Shown: positions 21,432 through 30,880, counted from the first letter of the stretch. The stretch is 60,784 bases of DNA from Metabacillus rhizolycopersici (GCF_020075705.1 NZ_JAIQUM010000027.1:1-60784), one strand, 5' to 3'. Numbers and translations are program-made. The notes: generated from the sequence alone by a model not told the origin.

Positions 21432-22808
21432 ATGGATAATCGGTACGCAGTTATCTTAGCCGCGGGACAAGGCACACGGATGAAATCCTCATTATATAAA
21501 GTATTACATACAGTATGTGGAAAACCTATGGTGCAGCATGTTTTAGACCAAGTATCTAAATTAGAATTAACTAAAATCGTTACTGTTGTTGGTCACGGGG
21601 CAGAACGGGTAAAATCAGAGCTCGGAAATAGTAGTGAGTATGCTTTGCAAAGTGAACAATTAGGCACTGCTCATGCGGTTATGCAGGCCGCAACATTTTT
21701 AGAAAATGAAGAAGGAACAACGATTGTTATTTGCGGTGATACACCACTTATCACTTCGGAGACAATGTCGGATTTGCTAACTCATCATAAAGAAACGAAT
21801 GCAAAGGCAACAATCTTAACTGCTAAAGCAGATGAACCTACTGGTTATGGTCGTATTGTTCGTAATGCAGAAGGATCTGTTGAAAAGATTGTAGAACACA
21901 AGGACGCGACTGAATTAGAACGTAGTATTTCGGAAATTAATACAGGTACATATTGCTTTGATAATAAAGAATTATTTAAGGCGTTATCGAATGTATCTAA
22001 TGATAATGTTCAGGGAGAATATTATTTACCGGATGTCATTGAAATTTTACAAAAAGAGGGTAAAATTGTTTCCGCGTATCAAACGGCTTCATTTGATGAA
22101 ACATTAGGAGTAAACGATCGAATTGCTTTATCACAGGCAGAAAAAATTATGAAGCTACGCATTAACAAAGAGCATATGCGAAATGGTGTATCACTAATTG
22201 ACCCAGAGCAAACATATATTTCAGTAGATGCAGTAATTGGACGTGATACAGTCATTTATCCTGGAACAATGATTCTTGGCGAAACAGTAATTGGTGAAAA
22301 TTGTATTATTGGGCCAAACACGGAAATTAAAAATTGCACGATTCAAAATGCGACGACCATTCGTCAATCAGTTGCCCACGATAGCCATATCGGCAACGAT
22401 GTTGCAATTGGACCGTTTGCCCATATTCGCCCTTCATCTTCAATTGCAGATGAAGTGAAGATTGGAAACTTTGTTGAAGTTAAAAAGTCAACAATGGGCA
22501 AGGGAAGTAAGGCATCTCATTTAAGCTATATTGGCGATGCAGAGGTTGGTTCAGATGTAAACCTTGGATGCGGCTCTATTACGGTTAATTATGATGGTAG
22601 TAATAAATTTCTAACAAAAATTGAGGATGGCGCATTCATTGGCTGTAACTCTAACTTAATTGCACCTGTTACGATTGGTAAAGGAGCATATGTTGCTGCA
22701 GGATCAACTGTAACAAATAATGTACCTGAAAAGGCCTTATCTGTTGCTAGGTCAAGACAAGTAAATAAAGAGAATTATGTCGACAAAATAAATAATAAAA
22801 ATTCCTAA
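21432..22808 (+). CDS. glmU: Bifunctional GlmU: glucosamine-1-phosphate acetyltransferase / N-acetylglucosamine-1-phosphate uridylyltransferase
   Basis: Makes UDP-GlcNAc for peptidoglycan and teichoic acid. The N-terminal nucleotidyltransferase domain (1-230) starts with LAAGQGTRM at 8-16. The C-terminal part (from 250) is a left-handed beta-helix of hexapeptide repeats with the acetyltransferase segment [10 protein letters not shown] near 383. It has 458 residues, full length. TGGAGG lies 8 nt before ATG 21432. prs follows after 19 nt in the same transcript. Confidence 0.97.
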   Translation: MDNRYAVILAAGQGTRMKSSLYKVLHTVCGKPMVQHVLDQVSKLELTKIVTVVGHGAERVKSELGNSSEYALQSEQLGTAHAVMQAATFLENEEGTTIVICGDTPLITSETMSDLLTHHKETNAKATILTAKADEPTGYGRIVRNAEGSVEKIVEHKDATELERSISEINTGTYCFDNKELFKALSNVSNDNVQGEYYLPDVIEILQKEGKIVSAYQTASFDETLGVNDRIALSQAEKIMKLRINKEHMRNGVSLIDPEQTYISVDAVIGRDTVIYPGTMILGETVIGENCIIGPNTEIKNCTIQNATTIRQSVAHDSHIGNDVAIGPFAHIRPSSSIADEVKIGNFVEVKKSTMGKGSKASHLSYIGDAEVGSDVNLGCGSITVNYDGSNKFLTKIEDGAFIGCNSNLIAPVTIGKGAYVAAGSTVTNNVPEKALSVARSRQVNKENYVDKINNKNS

Positions 22809-22827
22809 TGGAGGTTTTCACTTTAAT

Positions 22828-23781
22828 ATGTCTAATCGCTATGGAGATTCTAGTTTAAAAATATTTTCGCTTAACTCTAACAAGGCTTTAGCAAAAGAAA
22901 TAGCTGATGTTGTTGGTGTTGATTTAGGGAAGACTTCTGTTACTCGTTTTAGTGATGGAGAAATTCAAATTAATATTGAAGAAAGTATTCGTGGTTGTGA
23001 TGTGTATATTATCCAATCAACAAGTGCTCCTGTTAATGAACATTTAATGGAACTATTGATCATGATTGATGCTTTAAAACGTGCTTCGGCTAAAACAATT
23101 AACATTGTGATTCCTTACTATGGTTATGCAAGACAAGATCGTAAAGCGAGAGCAAGGGAGCCAATTACTGCAAAATTAGTGGCTAATCTTATTGAAACAG
23201 CTGGATCAACACGTGTTATTACACTAGATCTTCATGCTCCACAACTTCAGGGCTTTTTTGATATTCCAATTGATCATCTTATGGGTGTTCCAATTCTTGG
23301 GGAATATTTTATAAGTAAGGAAATTAGTGATGTTGTTGTTGTTTCTCCGGATCACGGTGGTGTAACTCGCGCCCGTAAGCTTGCTGATAAGCTTAAAGCT
23401 CCAATCGCGATTATTGACAAAAGACGCCCAAAACCTAATGTAGTTGAAGTAATGAATATTGTTGGTAACATTGAAGGGAAAACAGCAATTCTTATTGATG
23501 ATATTATCGATACAGCTGGAACGATTACACTTGCGGCAAATGCACTTGTAGAAAATGGAGCAAAAGAAGTTTATGCTTGCTGTACGCATCCAGTTTTATC
23601 TGGTCCAGCTATTGAGCGAATTCAAAACTCTAAAATCAAAGAACTAGTTGTGACAAATTCAATTGCCTTACCTGATGAGAAGCGAATGGATAAATTAGTT
23701 GAACTATCTGTAGCACCATTGATTGGTGAAGCGATTATTCGTGTACATGAACAACAATCTGTAAGTTACCTTTTTGATTGA
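22828..23781 (+). CDS. prs: Ribose-phosphate pyrophosphokinase
   Basis: Makes PRPP from ribose 5-phosphate and ATP for purine, pyrimidine, His and Trp synthesis. It has 317 residues. Key segments are [10 protein letters not shown], the flexible loop [17 protein letters not shown] near 97, the metal site [14 protein letters not shown] near 132, and the PRPP loop [13 protein letters not shown] near 220. GGAGG lies 13 nt before ATG 22828, a rather long spacing. Its product PRPP is the effector of PurR encoded upstream. A long two-part terminator follows. Confidence 0.97.
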   Translation: MSNRYGDSSLKIFSLNSNKALAKEIADVVGVDLGKTSVTRFSDGEIQINIEESIRGCDVYIIQSTSAPVNEHLMELLIMIDALKRASAKTINIVIPYYGYARQDRKARAREPITAKLVANLIETAGSTRVITLDLHAPQLQGFFDIPIDHLMGVPILGEYFISKEISDVVVVSPDHGGVTRARKLADKLKAPIAIIDKRRPKPNVVEVMNIVGNIEGKTAILIDDIIDTAGTITLAANALVENGAKEVYACCTHPVLSGPAIERIQNSKIKELVVTNSIALPDEKRMDKLVELSVAPLIGEAIIRVHEQQSVSYLFD

Positions 23782-23786
23782 TTTTT

Positions 23787-23869
23787 AAAAAGCTTATTCT
23801 TAGATTGTACTTCAAGAAGTTGAGAAATGTGGACTTCTTGAAGTATCTAGTCTTTGAATAGGCTTTTTT
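23787..23869 (+). terminator. prs terminator
   Basis: Outer stem AAAAAGCTTATTC / GAATAGGCTTTTT and an apical perfect 13-bp stem (23808-23820 with 23833-23845), followed by a T run. Confidence 0.88.
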
Positions 23870-23882
23870 GTGCCTTGTTTAA

Positions 23883-23938
23883 TGTCTAGCTTCAGCGCCT
23901 TCAGCTAGTCTTGGACTGATCAGAGTACTTCCACTTTT
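23883..23938 (+). repeat. Short decayed hairpin repeat, copy R5
   Basis: TGTCTAGCTTCAGCGCCTTC head and GACTGATCAGAGTACTTCC-type tail. The inner variable arm is missing. It directly precedes the ctc promoter. Confidence 0.5.
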
Positions 23939-23947
23939 AAAATTAAT

Positions 23948-23973
23948 GTTTATACCTTCCTTGTTATGGGTAA
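23948..23973 (+). promoter_or_regulatory. ctc sigma-B promoter
   Basis: GTTTAT (23948-23953), 14 nt, GGGTAA (23968-23973) fits the general-stress consensus GTTTAA-N13-15-GGGTAT. ctc is the founding sigma-B gene of B. subtilis. Confidence 0.75.
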
Positions 23974-24013
23974 ACAATAGATATGGTTTAAAACTAGTAA
24001 GGAAGGTGTAAGG

Positions 24014-24640
24014 ATGACAACATTGCAAGCTGTAAAAAGAACGGAATTTACAAACTCTGCTAAAAGGAAGATTCGTGAATCAGGTGAAATTCCTGCAATT
24101 ATTTATGGAAAGTCCATTGAGAGTAAGCCTGTAGCAGTAAATAGTATAGAGCTTATGAAGACTCTTAGAGAAGAAGGTAAGAACACTATTATTAATTTAA
24201 GTGTTGATGGATCATCTTATGCTGTTATGCTCTATGATCTGCAAACAAATCCACTGAAGAGTGAGATTGTTCATGCGGATTTTCATATTGTGGATATGCA
24301 GGCTGATATTCAAGTTGAGGTACCGATAAACTTAACTGGCGATGCACAAGGAGTAAAGGATGGTGGTGTTTTACAGCAACCACTTTATGAGGTGACGATC
24401 AATGTTAAGCCTGGGAAAATCCCTCAAACAATTGAAGTAGACATCACGAATCTTGGTGTAAATGAAACAATTTCTATTAAAGATTTACCGGAAAATAAGG
24501 ATTACACTTTTGTACAAGATGAGGAGCAAGTGATTGCGTCTATTCTTCCTCCAAAGCAGGAAGCGGAAATTGATAGTGGTGAAGAACAAGAAGCCGGCAC
24601 TCCTCAAAATGAAGAAGGAAGAGAGAAAAACGAAGAGTAA
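24014..24640 (+). CDS. ctc: General stress protein Ctc (ribosomal protein L25/TL5 family)
   Basis: Binds 5S rRNA and associates with the 50S subunit under stress. It has 208 residues: an L25-like beta-barrel (about 1-90), a C-terminal TL5/CTC domain (about 95-180), and an acidic tail rich in Glu (from 185). AAGGTG lies 5 nt before ATG 24014. It sits between prs and pth as in other bacilli and has its own sigma-B promoter. Confidence 0.95.
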   Translation: MTTLQAVKRTEFTNSAKRKIRESGEIPAIIYGKSIESKPVAVNSIELMKTLREEGKNTIINLSVDGSSYAVMLYDLQTNPLKSEIVHADFHIVDMQADIQVEVPINLTGDAQGVKDGGVLQQPLYEVTINVKPGKIPQTIEVDITNLGVNETISIKDLPENKDYTFVQDEEQVIASILPPKQEAEIDSGEEQEAGTPQNEEGREKNEE

Positions 24641-24737
24641 AGAGAATAGTGAATGTCGTGGCTGATCTCATGTCAGCCACAATCCAATGGGGTATAAAAG
24701 ACAAATAAAACGTTTACTTATAGAATAAATGACAAGG

Positions 24738-24770
24738 GCTGACAGTTTTACTTTTTGGTCAGCTTTTTTT
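24738..24770 (+). terminator. ctc terminator
   Basis: GCTGAC (24738-24743) / GTCAGC (24758-24763), then seven T. An earlier perfect hairpin GTGGCTGA/TCAGCCAC (24658-24680) lacks a T run. Confidence 0.75.
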
Positions 24771-24861
24771 GTGCTATTGTTATATAATAGATAATGAGAC
24801 AAAGTAGAAATAAATATGTTGAACTATTTAAGATAAAGCTGTGTTGGGAGGGTTTCTAGTT

Positions 24862-25419
24862 TTGAAACTCATTGTTGGCTTAGGTAATCCTGGTAAACAG
24901 TATGAACAAACAAGACATAATGTAGGTTTTATGGTGGTTGATAAGCTCTCGAAGGAATTATCGATTCCACTTGATCGCACTAAATTTAATGGGATTTATG
25001 GAATAGGACATGTTTCAGGCGAGAAAGTCATATTATTAAAACCACTTACATATATGAATTTATCAGGTGAATGTATTCGACCTTTGATGGATTATTATGA
25101 AATCAATGACGATGAAATGGTTGTTATTTACGATGACCTTGATCTACCTGTTGGGAAAATCAGATTAAGAACAAAAGGTAGTGCAGGTGGTCATAATGGG
25201 ATTAAGTCTATGATTTTACATTTAGGCACTCAACAATTTAATCGGATTCGTGTAGGCGTTGATCGTCCCAATAATGGCATGAAAATTGCAGACTATGTTT
25301 TAGCTGATTTTACGAGAGATGAGGAACAAGGGATAAATGAGGCAATCGATCGGACGACGAATGCTTGCGAGAAATGGCTTTCAACATCGTTTGTTCAAGT
25401 GATGAATGATTTTAATTAA
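24862..25419 (+). CDS. pth: Peptidyl-tRNA hydrolase
   Basis: Cleaves peptidyl-tRNA released by stalled ribosomes; known as spoVC in B. subtilis. It has 185 residues with the catalytic His19 in TRHNVGF, Asn9 in [16 protein letters not shown] and the [13 protein letters not shown] metal-like loop, plus [11 protein letters not shown]. The start is TTG 24862, with GGGAGGG 9 nt upstream; the GTG at 24841 lies before that RBS. A TATAAT at 24783 may belong to its promoter. Repeats fill the 445-nt gap that follows. Confidence 0.95.
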   Translation: MKLIVGLGNPGKQYEQTRHNVGFMVVDKLSKELSIPLDRTKFNGIYGIGHVSGEKVILLKPLTYMNLSGECIRPLMDYYEINDDEMVVIYDDLDLPVGKIRLRTKGSAGGHNGIKSMILHLGTQQFNRIRVGVDRPNNGMKIADYVLADFTRDEEQGINEAIDRTTNACEKWLSTSFVQVMNDFN

Positions 25420-25447
25420 AAGTTGTTATAGCAGAACAAAGATCTAT

Positions 25448-25459
25448 AATATTATAAAT
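25448..25459 (+). repeat. 12-bp direct repeat flanking the R6 array, left copy
   Basis: AATATTATAAAT, identical to 25837-25848 on the far side of the repeat array. Confidence 0.6.
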
Positions 25460-25491
25460 ATCTTGCTACTTACGCATGCTCAGTGTATTTC

Positions 25492-25550
25492 CACCTAATT
25501 CCTGCTCGTCTTATGCATGTCGGAGCTGACCAAGGCGCTTCCGCTTTTCT
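25492..25550 (+). repeat. Hairpin repeat 3' half, copy R6a
   Basis: Only the right half is present: ATTCCTGCTCGTCTTATG, CATGTCGGAGCTGACC and the GGCGCTTCCGCTTTTC tail. Its tail carries the same base choices as R6c, not R6b. Confidence 0.85.
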
Positions 25551-25675
25551 GGTTGTCTAGCTGCAGCACCTAGCTCCTCGAGTCATAAGTCAATCAGGAA
25601 TTGAAGGTAAAGAGCACCTTCTATTCCTGCTCGTCTTATGCCTGTCGGGGCTGACCAAGGCGCTTCCGCTTTTCT
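25551..25675 (+). repeat. Hairpin repeat, copy R6b (tandem, 125 bp, head type C)
   Basis: Head GGTTGTCTAGCTGCAGC, tail GGCGCTTCCGCTTTTCT. P2 pairs AGCTCC with GGGGCT using a G-U pair; the inner arm pairs CAGGAAT with ATTCCTG and GAAGG with CCTTC. It is exactly one 125-bp unit. Confidence 0.92.
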
Positions 25676-25800
25676 GGTTGTCTAGCTGCAGCGCCTAGCT
25701 CCTCGAGTCATAAGTCAATCAGGAATTGAAGGTAAAGAGCACCTTCTATTCCTGCTCGTCTTATGCATGTCGGAGCTGACCAAGGCGCTTCCGCTTTTCT
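25676..25800 (+). repeat. Hairpin repeat, copy R6c (tandem, 125 bp, head type C)
   Basis: Nearly identical to R6b, differing at only a few positions. Here P2 is AGCTCC with GGAGCT, so the base changed in the right arm restores full Watson-Crick pairing. Confidence 0.92.
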
Positions 25801-25804
25801 GATA

Positions 25805-25834
25805 GTATATTATGCCGTTAAAAGGTTCATACTA
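25805..25834 (+). promoter_or_regulatory. fin promoter, sigma-G/sigma-F type
   Basis: GTATA (25805-25809), 18 nt, CATACTA (25828-25834) fits the sigma-G consensus gnATR-N18-CATnnTA at all fixed positions. It begins only 5 nt after repeat R6c ends. Confidence 0.65.
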
Positions 25835-25836
25835 GC

Positions 25837-25848
25837 AATATTATAAAT
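25837..25848 (+). repeat. 12-bp direct repeat flanking the R6 array, right copy
   Basis: AATATTATAAAT, 6 nt before the fin RBS. It equals 25448-25459. Confidence 0.6.
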
Positions 25849-25864
25849 CTTTTAGGAGGCAATT

Positions 25865-26095
25865 ATGGCTCTGCATTATCATTGTAGACATTGTGGTGTG
25901 AAGGTAGGAAGTCTTGAGGATATCTCCATTTCAAGTGAGCAGCTTGGGTTTCAGCATTTAACAAATGACGAACGTCAAGAGATGATTACATATCAGCAAA
26001 ATGGTGATATGCAAATAAAAACGATTTGCGAGGACTGTCAGGAGGCATTAAATAGAAATCCTGAGTTCCATCAATATGAGAGTTTTATTCAGTAA
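25865..26095 (+). CDS. fin: Anti-sigma-F factor Fin (YabK)
   Basis: Forespore protein that inhibits sigma-F so that sigma-G can take over. It has 76 residues with two zinc-type pairs, CRHC (Cys7, Cys10) and CEDC (Cys55, Cys58). The N-terminal [12 protein letters not shown] and the central ERQEMITY are typical of the family. AGGAGG lies 5 nt before ATG 25865. Both this gene and csfB act on forespore sigma factors and share similar promoters. Confidence 0.95.
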   Translation: MALHYHCRHCGVKVGSLEDISISSEQLGFQHLTNDERQEMITYQQNGDMQIKTICEDCQEALNRNPEFHQYESFIQ

Positions 26096-26163
26096 GAGCT
26101 TTGGGTACATCCCAAAGCGTTTTTCTGTTTTATATTTCAAGCATGGCATTTTTAAAAGATAAG

Positions 26164-26306
26164 AAATTTTTGACATAGTTTTCGTGTCCAGCTCCAGCGC
26201 CAAGCCCCTCTTGGGTCTAAGCCAATCAGGAATTGAAGGTAAAAAACACCTTCTATTCCTGATGGTCTTATGCATGTCGGGGCTGATCAAGGCGCTTCCG
26301 CTTTTC
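26164..26306 (+). repeat. Intergenic hairpin repeat, copy R7 (head type B)
   Basis: Head TTTTTGACATAGTTTTCGTG, tail GATCAAGGCGCTTCCGCTTTTC. The inner arm pairs ATCAGGAAT with ATTCCTGAT and GAAGG with CCTTC; the outer arm pairs AGCGCC with GGCGCT and AGCCCC with GGGGCT. It lies between fin and mfd. Confidence 0.9.
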
Positions 26307-26386
26307 TTATTATAGATTGCCTTTTTTGCCCAGGGCCAATAAATGACGCTGGTGTATTTATGTATTAACGAGAGGAGGGCTCAAGC

Positions 26387-29300
26387 TTGTATAGTTTACA
26401 AAAGCATTTTTTTGATAATGATGATTTTAAAACAATTGTTTCAGGAATTGAAGAAGGGTTGAAGGAACAGCTTGTAGCTGGTATATCTGGTTCAGCTAGA
26501 ACTGTTTTTTCTGCAGCCCTTTATAATAATTTAAAGAAATCGATGTTAATTATTACCCACAACCTATACCAGGCTCAAAAAGTATATGAAGATTTAGTGC
26601 ATCTCCTTAATGATGATGTTGTATATCTTTATCCTGTAAATGATTTAATTGCATCTGAGCTTGCGATTGCTAGTCCAGAGTTAAAAGCTCAACGAATAGA
26701 GGTTCTAAACAGGCTAGCTGAAGGGAAACATTCAATTATTATCGCTCCAGTTGCAGGTGTTAGACGTTTACTCCCACCTAAAGGGCTTTGGAGAGAGAAT
26801 CAGTTAAAGTTGTCGCTTGGACAAAATATTAACCTAGATGAGGCTGTACACCAGTTCATAGCGCTTGGTTATGAACGAGTAGATATGGTTAACGCTCCTG
26901 GTGAGTTTAGTGTCCGCGGGGGAATTATTGATGTCTATCCGTTGACTGAAGAACACGCAATTCGTATTGAATTATTTGATATAGAGATCGATTCGATTCG
27001 TTCATTTAATATAGAGGACCAGCGTTCCTTAGATATGCTAAAGGAAGTTTCAATTGGGCCTGCTATTGAAATGATTATGAATGAAGAGTCTAAAAATCGA
27101 AGTATTCAAGCGGTGGAAGCAGGTTTAGCGAAGAGTCTGAAAAAGACAAAGAATGAACAGCAAAAGGAATTGCTTGTCGAAAATATTCAATATGATTTAG
27201 AGCGCTTACGTAATGGCCAAATAAGTCAAGATCTTTATAAATATGCTTCGCTTTTCTATCATGAGGCTACTAGTTTACTAGATTATTTCCCGGATGAGTC
27301 TATCGTTATACTAGATGAAATAAGTAGGATTCATGAGACGTATGATCAGCTAGATAGGGAAGAGGCTGAGTGGTATACGAGTTTACTTGAAGATGGAAAG
27401 ATTATTCAGGACATGAAAATATCTCACTCGTATATTGATGTTGTCACGAAATCGAAGTTTCCATTAGTATACTTATCCATATTTTTGAGACATGTTCCTC
27501 ATACAAGTCCACAAAATGTCTTGAATTTATCATGCAAGCAAATGCAAAACTTTCATGGTCAAATGAATGTGTTAAAAAATGAACTTGATCGATGGAAAAA
27601 ATCGAATTATGCTATTGTATTTTTAGGTGTAAATGAAGAACGAACGAAGAAATTAGAGCAAGTGCTAGAGGATTATGAAATAAATGCAACGATTCTAAGA
27701 GAAGGGGAATCTTTCGTTAGTGGGAAAATTTTGATAATGGAAGGGGACCTTCAGACGGGTTTCGAGCTTCCGATGCAGAAGCTTGCTGTTATAACAGAAG
27801 AGGAACTATTTAAAAAGAGAGTCAAAAAGCAGGTCAGAAGACAAAAACTTTCAAATGCCGAAAGAATAAAAAGCTATTCTGAATTAGAGATTGGTGACTA
27901 TGTCGTCCATGTTAATCACGGAATTGGTAAATACCTTGGGATTGAAACGCTTGAGATTAATGGGATTCATAAAGATTATTTAAACATTCATTACCAAGGC
28001 AGTGATCAATTATATGTTCCAGTTGGACAAATTGATCAAGTCCAAAAGTACGTCGGCTCTGAAGGGAAGGAGCCAAAGGTTTACAAGCTTGGTGGAAGTG
28101 ATTGGCGCAGGGTTAAGAAGAAAGTTGAATCATCGGTCCAAGATATTGCTGATGACTTAATAAAGCTATATGCAGAGCGAGAAGCAAGCGAAGGCTATGC
28201 ATTTTCTCCAGATGGGGAAATGCAGAAGGAATTTGAATTGGCCTTCCCATATCAAGAAACAGATGACCAAATCAGGTCTATAGAAGAAATCAAGAAGGAT
28301 ATGGAACGTCTAAGACCAATGGACAGGCTTTTATGTGGAGATGTTGGGTATGGGAAAACAGAAGTGGCCATCAGAGCTGCATTTAAAGCGATTGCTGATG
28401 GGAAACAAGTAGCATTATTAGTTCCGACAACAATCTTAGCTCAGCAGCACTTTGAAACAGTGAGAGAGCGATTTCAAGAGTATCCGATAACTGTTGGTCA
28501 ACTAAGTCGTTTTAGAACGCGAAAGGAAATTACTGAAACGAAAAAGGGCTTAAGTAATGGTACAGTAGATATGGTGATCGGTACGCATAGGCTGTTATCA
28601 AAAGATGTCCAATATAAAGATTTAGGACTGTTAATCATTGATGAAGAGCAACGCTTTGGTGTTACACATAAAGAGAAAATTAAGCAGTTAAAGGCAAATG
28701 TAGATGTTCTTACATTAACAGCTACTCCAATTCCGAGAACATTGCATATGTCTATGTTAGGTGTTCGTGATTTATCTGTTATTGAAACGCCGCCTGAGAA
28801 TCGCTTCCCAGTCCAAACGTATGTTGTTGAGTACAATAATGCCCTCGTAAGGGAATCGATTGAGCGTGAAATGGCACGTGGGGGACAAGTCTTCTTTTTA
28901 TACAATCGTGTTGAAGATATTGAACGAAAAGCAGAGGAAATTTCCATGCTTATACCAGATGCAAGAGTGACGTATGCCCATGGGAAAATGACAGAAAATG
29001 AACTAGAGACTGTCATGCTCAATTTCCTTGAAGGAGAGTATGATGTATTAGTTAGCACGACGATCATTGAGACGGGCGTAGATATTCCAAATGTGAATAC
29101 GTTAATTGTGAATGAAGCCGATAAGATGGGGTTATCACAGCTTTATCAGCTTAGAGGTAGGGTAGGCCGTTCAAATCGAGTTGCATATGCCTATTTCACA
29201 CATCGAAAAGATAAAGTCTTAACAGAAGTAGCTGAAAAAAGACTTCAAGCGATTAAGGAGTTCACAGAATTAGGCTCTGGATTTAAAATTGCGATGCGTG

Positions 29301-29920
29301 ACCTTTCAATTAGGGGAGCAGGTAATTTATTAGGAGCCCAGCAGCATGGCTTTATTGATTCTGTTGGATTTGATCTTTATTCACAAATGCTGAAAGAAGC
29401 AATTGAAGAAAGACAAACAGACACTCCGAGGGAGAAGAAAATTGACGTTGAAATTGACCTGCAGGTGGATGCATATTTACCACAAGAGTATATTTCAGAT
29501 GGACGTCAAAAAATTGATATGTATAAACGTTTTAGAGCAATTACGTCTCTAGTAGAATTAGAAGAACTGCAAGAGGAAATTGTTGACCGCTTTGGGGAAT
29601 ATCCAGTGGAAGTGGACTATTTATTCCAAATTGCAAAAATTAAGGTGTTTGCAATTCAAGAAAGAGTAGAGCTTATTAAACAGGAAAAAGCGATGATTAA
29701 TCTCCTTATTGAAGAGGAAGCAAGTAATAAGATTGATGGCCATAGTCTTTTTGACTTAAGTAATAAGTATAATCGAATGGTTGGATTAGGTATGGATGGT
29801 GGTCGATTAAAGATAACTGTCGATACGAAAGGACATTCTTCTGAAAAGTGGTTAGGTATATTAACTGAATTGCTAAATGGTTTAGCGAATGTGAAAAAAG
29901 AGGAAATTTCTTTGAATTAA
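26387..29920 (+). CDS. mfd: Transcription-repair coupling factor Mfd
   Basis: Removes RNA polymerase stalled at DNA damage and recruits UvrA. It is full length at 1177 residues: UvrB-like domains (about 1-330), the RNA-polymerase-interaction domain near 480-560 (SYSELEIGDYVVH..), a RecG-type translocase with Walker A GDVGYGKT at 651-658 and DEEQ at 752-755, QLRGRVGRS near 921, and the C-terminal TRCF domain. The start is TTG 26387 with AGGAGGG 7 nt upstream. No terminator is evident before the spoVT leader. Confidence 0.97.
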   Translation: MYSLQKHFFDNDDFKTIVSGIEEGLKEQLVAGISGSARTVFSAALYNNLKKSMLIITHNLYQAQKVYEDLVHLLNDDVVYLYPVNDLIASELAIASPELKAQRIEVLNRLAEGKHSIIIAPVAGVRRLLPPKGLWRENQLKLSLGQNINLDEAVHQFIALGYERVDMVNAPGEFSVRGGIIDVYPLTEEHAIRIELFDIEIDSIRSFNIEDQRSLDMLKEVSIGPAIEMIMNEESKNRSIQAVEAGLAKSLKKTKNEQQKELLVENIQYDLERLRNGQISQDLYKYASLFYHEATSLLDYFPDESIVILDEISRIHETYDQLDREEAEWYTSLLEDGKIIQDMKISHSYIDVVTKSKFPLVYLSIFLRHVPHTSPQNVLNLSCKQMQNFHGQMNVLKNELDRWKKSNYAIVFLGVNEERTKKLEQVLEDYEINATILREGESFVSGKILIMEGDLQTGFELPMQKLAVITEEELFKKRVKKQVRRQKLSNAERIKSYSELEIGDYVVHVNHGIGKYLGIETLEINGIHKDYLNIHYQGSDQLYVPVGQIDQVQKYVGSEGKEPKVYKLGGSDWRRVKKKVESSVQDIADDLIKLYAEREASEGYAFSPDGEMQKEFELAFPYQETDDQIRSIEEIKKDMERLRPMDRLLCGDVGYGKTEVAIRAAFKAIADGKQVALLVPTTILAQQHFETVRERFQEYPITVGQLSRFRTRKEITETKKGLSNGTVDMVIGTHRLLSKDVQYKDLGLLIIDEEQRFGVTHKEKIKQLKANVDVLTLTATPIPRTLHMSMLGVRDLSVIETPPENRFPVQTYVVEYNNALVRESIEREMARGGQVFFLYNRVEDIERKAEEISMLIPDARVTYAHGKMTENELETVMLNFLEGEYDVLVSTTIIETGVDIPNVNTLIVNEADKMGLSQLYQLRGRVGRSNRVAYAYFTHRKDKVLTEVAEKRLQAIKEFTELGSGFKIAMRDLSIRGAGNLLGAQQHGFIDSVGFDLYSQMLKEAIEERQTDTPREKKIDVEIDLQVDAYLPQEYISDGRQKIDMYKRFRAITSLVELEELQEEIVDRFGEYPVEVDYLFQIAKIKVFAIQERVELIKQEKAMINLLIEEEASNKIDGHSLFDLSNKYNRMVGLGMDGGRLKITVDTKGHSSEKWLGILTELLNGLANVKKEEISLN

Positions 29921-29997
29921 GGTTTACTAATAGAGTTTTAAGGAAAGGCTTATTAGTTGCAAATTTGTCTAAAATGTTAAAAAATCACTTTCATGAT

Positions 29998-30026
29998 GTA
30001 TATTACATCACATGTGTAGGATACTA
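29998..30026 (+). promoter_or_regulatory. spoVT promoter candidate, sigma-G type
   Basis: GTATA (29998-30002), 17 nt, GATACTA (30020-30026), one base off the CATnnTA consensus. It implies a leader of about 150 nt. Confidence 0.45.
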
Positions 30027-30038
30027 ATTTCAACAAAT

Positions 30039-30150
30039 GGTGATTGTTACATAAAGAGAAAACTCCTGTAAGAAAGTTTTCACTCATAAGGTAAAGGCTC
30101 ATTTAGATTTCGACATATCACTATACAGGAATAAAACAATCACCTTTTTT
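30039..30150 (+). terminator. Hairpin with T run upstream of spoVT
   Basis: GGTGATTGTT (30039-30048) pairs perfectly with AACAATCACC (30135-30144), followed by six T. The 86-nt loop contains a smaller hairpin GAAAACT/AGTTTTC. It may end mfd read-through or regulate spoVT. Confidence 0.55.
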
Positions 30151-30182
30151 CCTATCATCCGATGAAAGTGAGGCAACATAAG

Positions 30183-30719
30183 ATGAAAGCAACTGGTATT
30201 GTTCGTCGCATTGATGATTTAGGTCGCGTTGTTATCCCAAAGGAGATTCGGAGAACTCTTCGAATCCGTGAAGGAGATCCGCTAGAAATTTTTGTGGATC
30301 GCGATGGTGAAGTTATTCTGAAAAAGTATTCTCCCATTAGTGAGTTAAGTGATTTTTCTAAGGAATACGCAGACGCCCTATACGATAGTTTAGGTCATCC
30401 GGTTTTAATTTGTGATAGAGACACCTTCATTGCTGTATCTGGCGGTTCTAAAAAGGAATACTTAAATAAGAGCATAAGTGACATTGTCGAGAAGGCCATG
30501 GAAGAGAGAAACACCGTTTTACAAACAGAGGCTTCAGAGGCGCAGATTGTCGCCGACCTGCATGAAGAAATTAAATCATATACAATTGGACCGATAATCG
30601 CCAATGGCGATCCAATTGGTGCGGTGGTTATCTTCTCAAAGGAACAGTCGATTGGTGAAGTTGAACATAAGGCTGTCGAGACAGCTGCAGCATTTTTAGC
30701 AAAACAAATGGAACATTGA
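30183..30719 (+). CDS. spoVT: Stage V sporulation regulator SpoVT
   Basis: Forespore transcription factor that adjusts sigma-G genes; paralogue of AbrB. Residues 1-50 are an AbrB-type swapped-hairpin DNA-binding domain (RRIDDLGRVVIPKEIRRTL) and residues 56-178 are a GAF-like domain. It has 178 residues. GTGAGG lies 8 nt before ATG 30183, while ATG 30162 precedes the RBS. A strong terminator follows. Confidence 0.96.
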   Translation: MKATGIVRRIDDLGRVVIPKEIRRTLRIREGDPLEIFVDRDGEVILKKYSPISELSDFSKEYADALYDSLGHPVLICDRDTFIAVSGGSKKEYLNKSISDIVEKAMEERNTVLQTEASEAQIVADLHEEIKSYTIGPIIANGDPIGAVVIFSKEQSIGEVEHKAVETAAAFLAKQMEH

Positions 30720-30730
30720 TTTTGGATGGT

Positions 30731-30761
30731 AAAAAGGGTAGCGAATTCGCTACCTTTTTTA
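30731..30761 (+). terminator. spoVT terminator
   Basis: Palindrome centred on GAATTC: AAAGGTAGC-type arms (30735-30743 region) close a perfect stem ending in TTTTTT. Confidence 0.93.
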
Positions 30762-30776
30762 TGTTGAAGAAAAGAT

Positions 30777-30873
30777 AAAATTCTTGCACTGTGGCTAAGC
30801 GCACGGCATCCAGCTCCAGCGCCTAGCCCCTCTTGGCTATTTGCCCGAGGCTGAAGAGGCGCTTGCGCTTTTG
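30777..30873 (+). repeat. Hairpin repeat without the variable arm, copy R8a (head type A)
   Basis: Head AAAATTCTTGCACTGTGG, then CAGCTCCAGCGCCTAGCCCC running almost directly into TTGCCCGAGGCTGA and the GGCGCTTGCGCTTTT tail. The inner variable stem has been lost. Confidence 0.85.
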
Positions 30874-30880
30874 TTCTATT

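Noticed and set aside
24658..24680. Perfect hairpin right after ctc as terminator
   Set aside because: No T run follows; the hairpin at 24738-24770 is the better terminator. It may protect the mRNA end.
25492..25800. CRISPR array
   Set aside because: Units are about 125 bp, directly adjacent, with no unique spacers of 30-40 bp, and no cas genes are present.
28498..29067. 189-codon minus-strand frame within mfd
   Set aside because: It is antisense to the conserved helicase domain, with no RBS or recognisable motif; a shadow frame.
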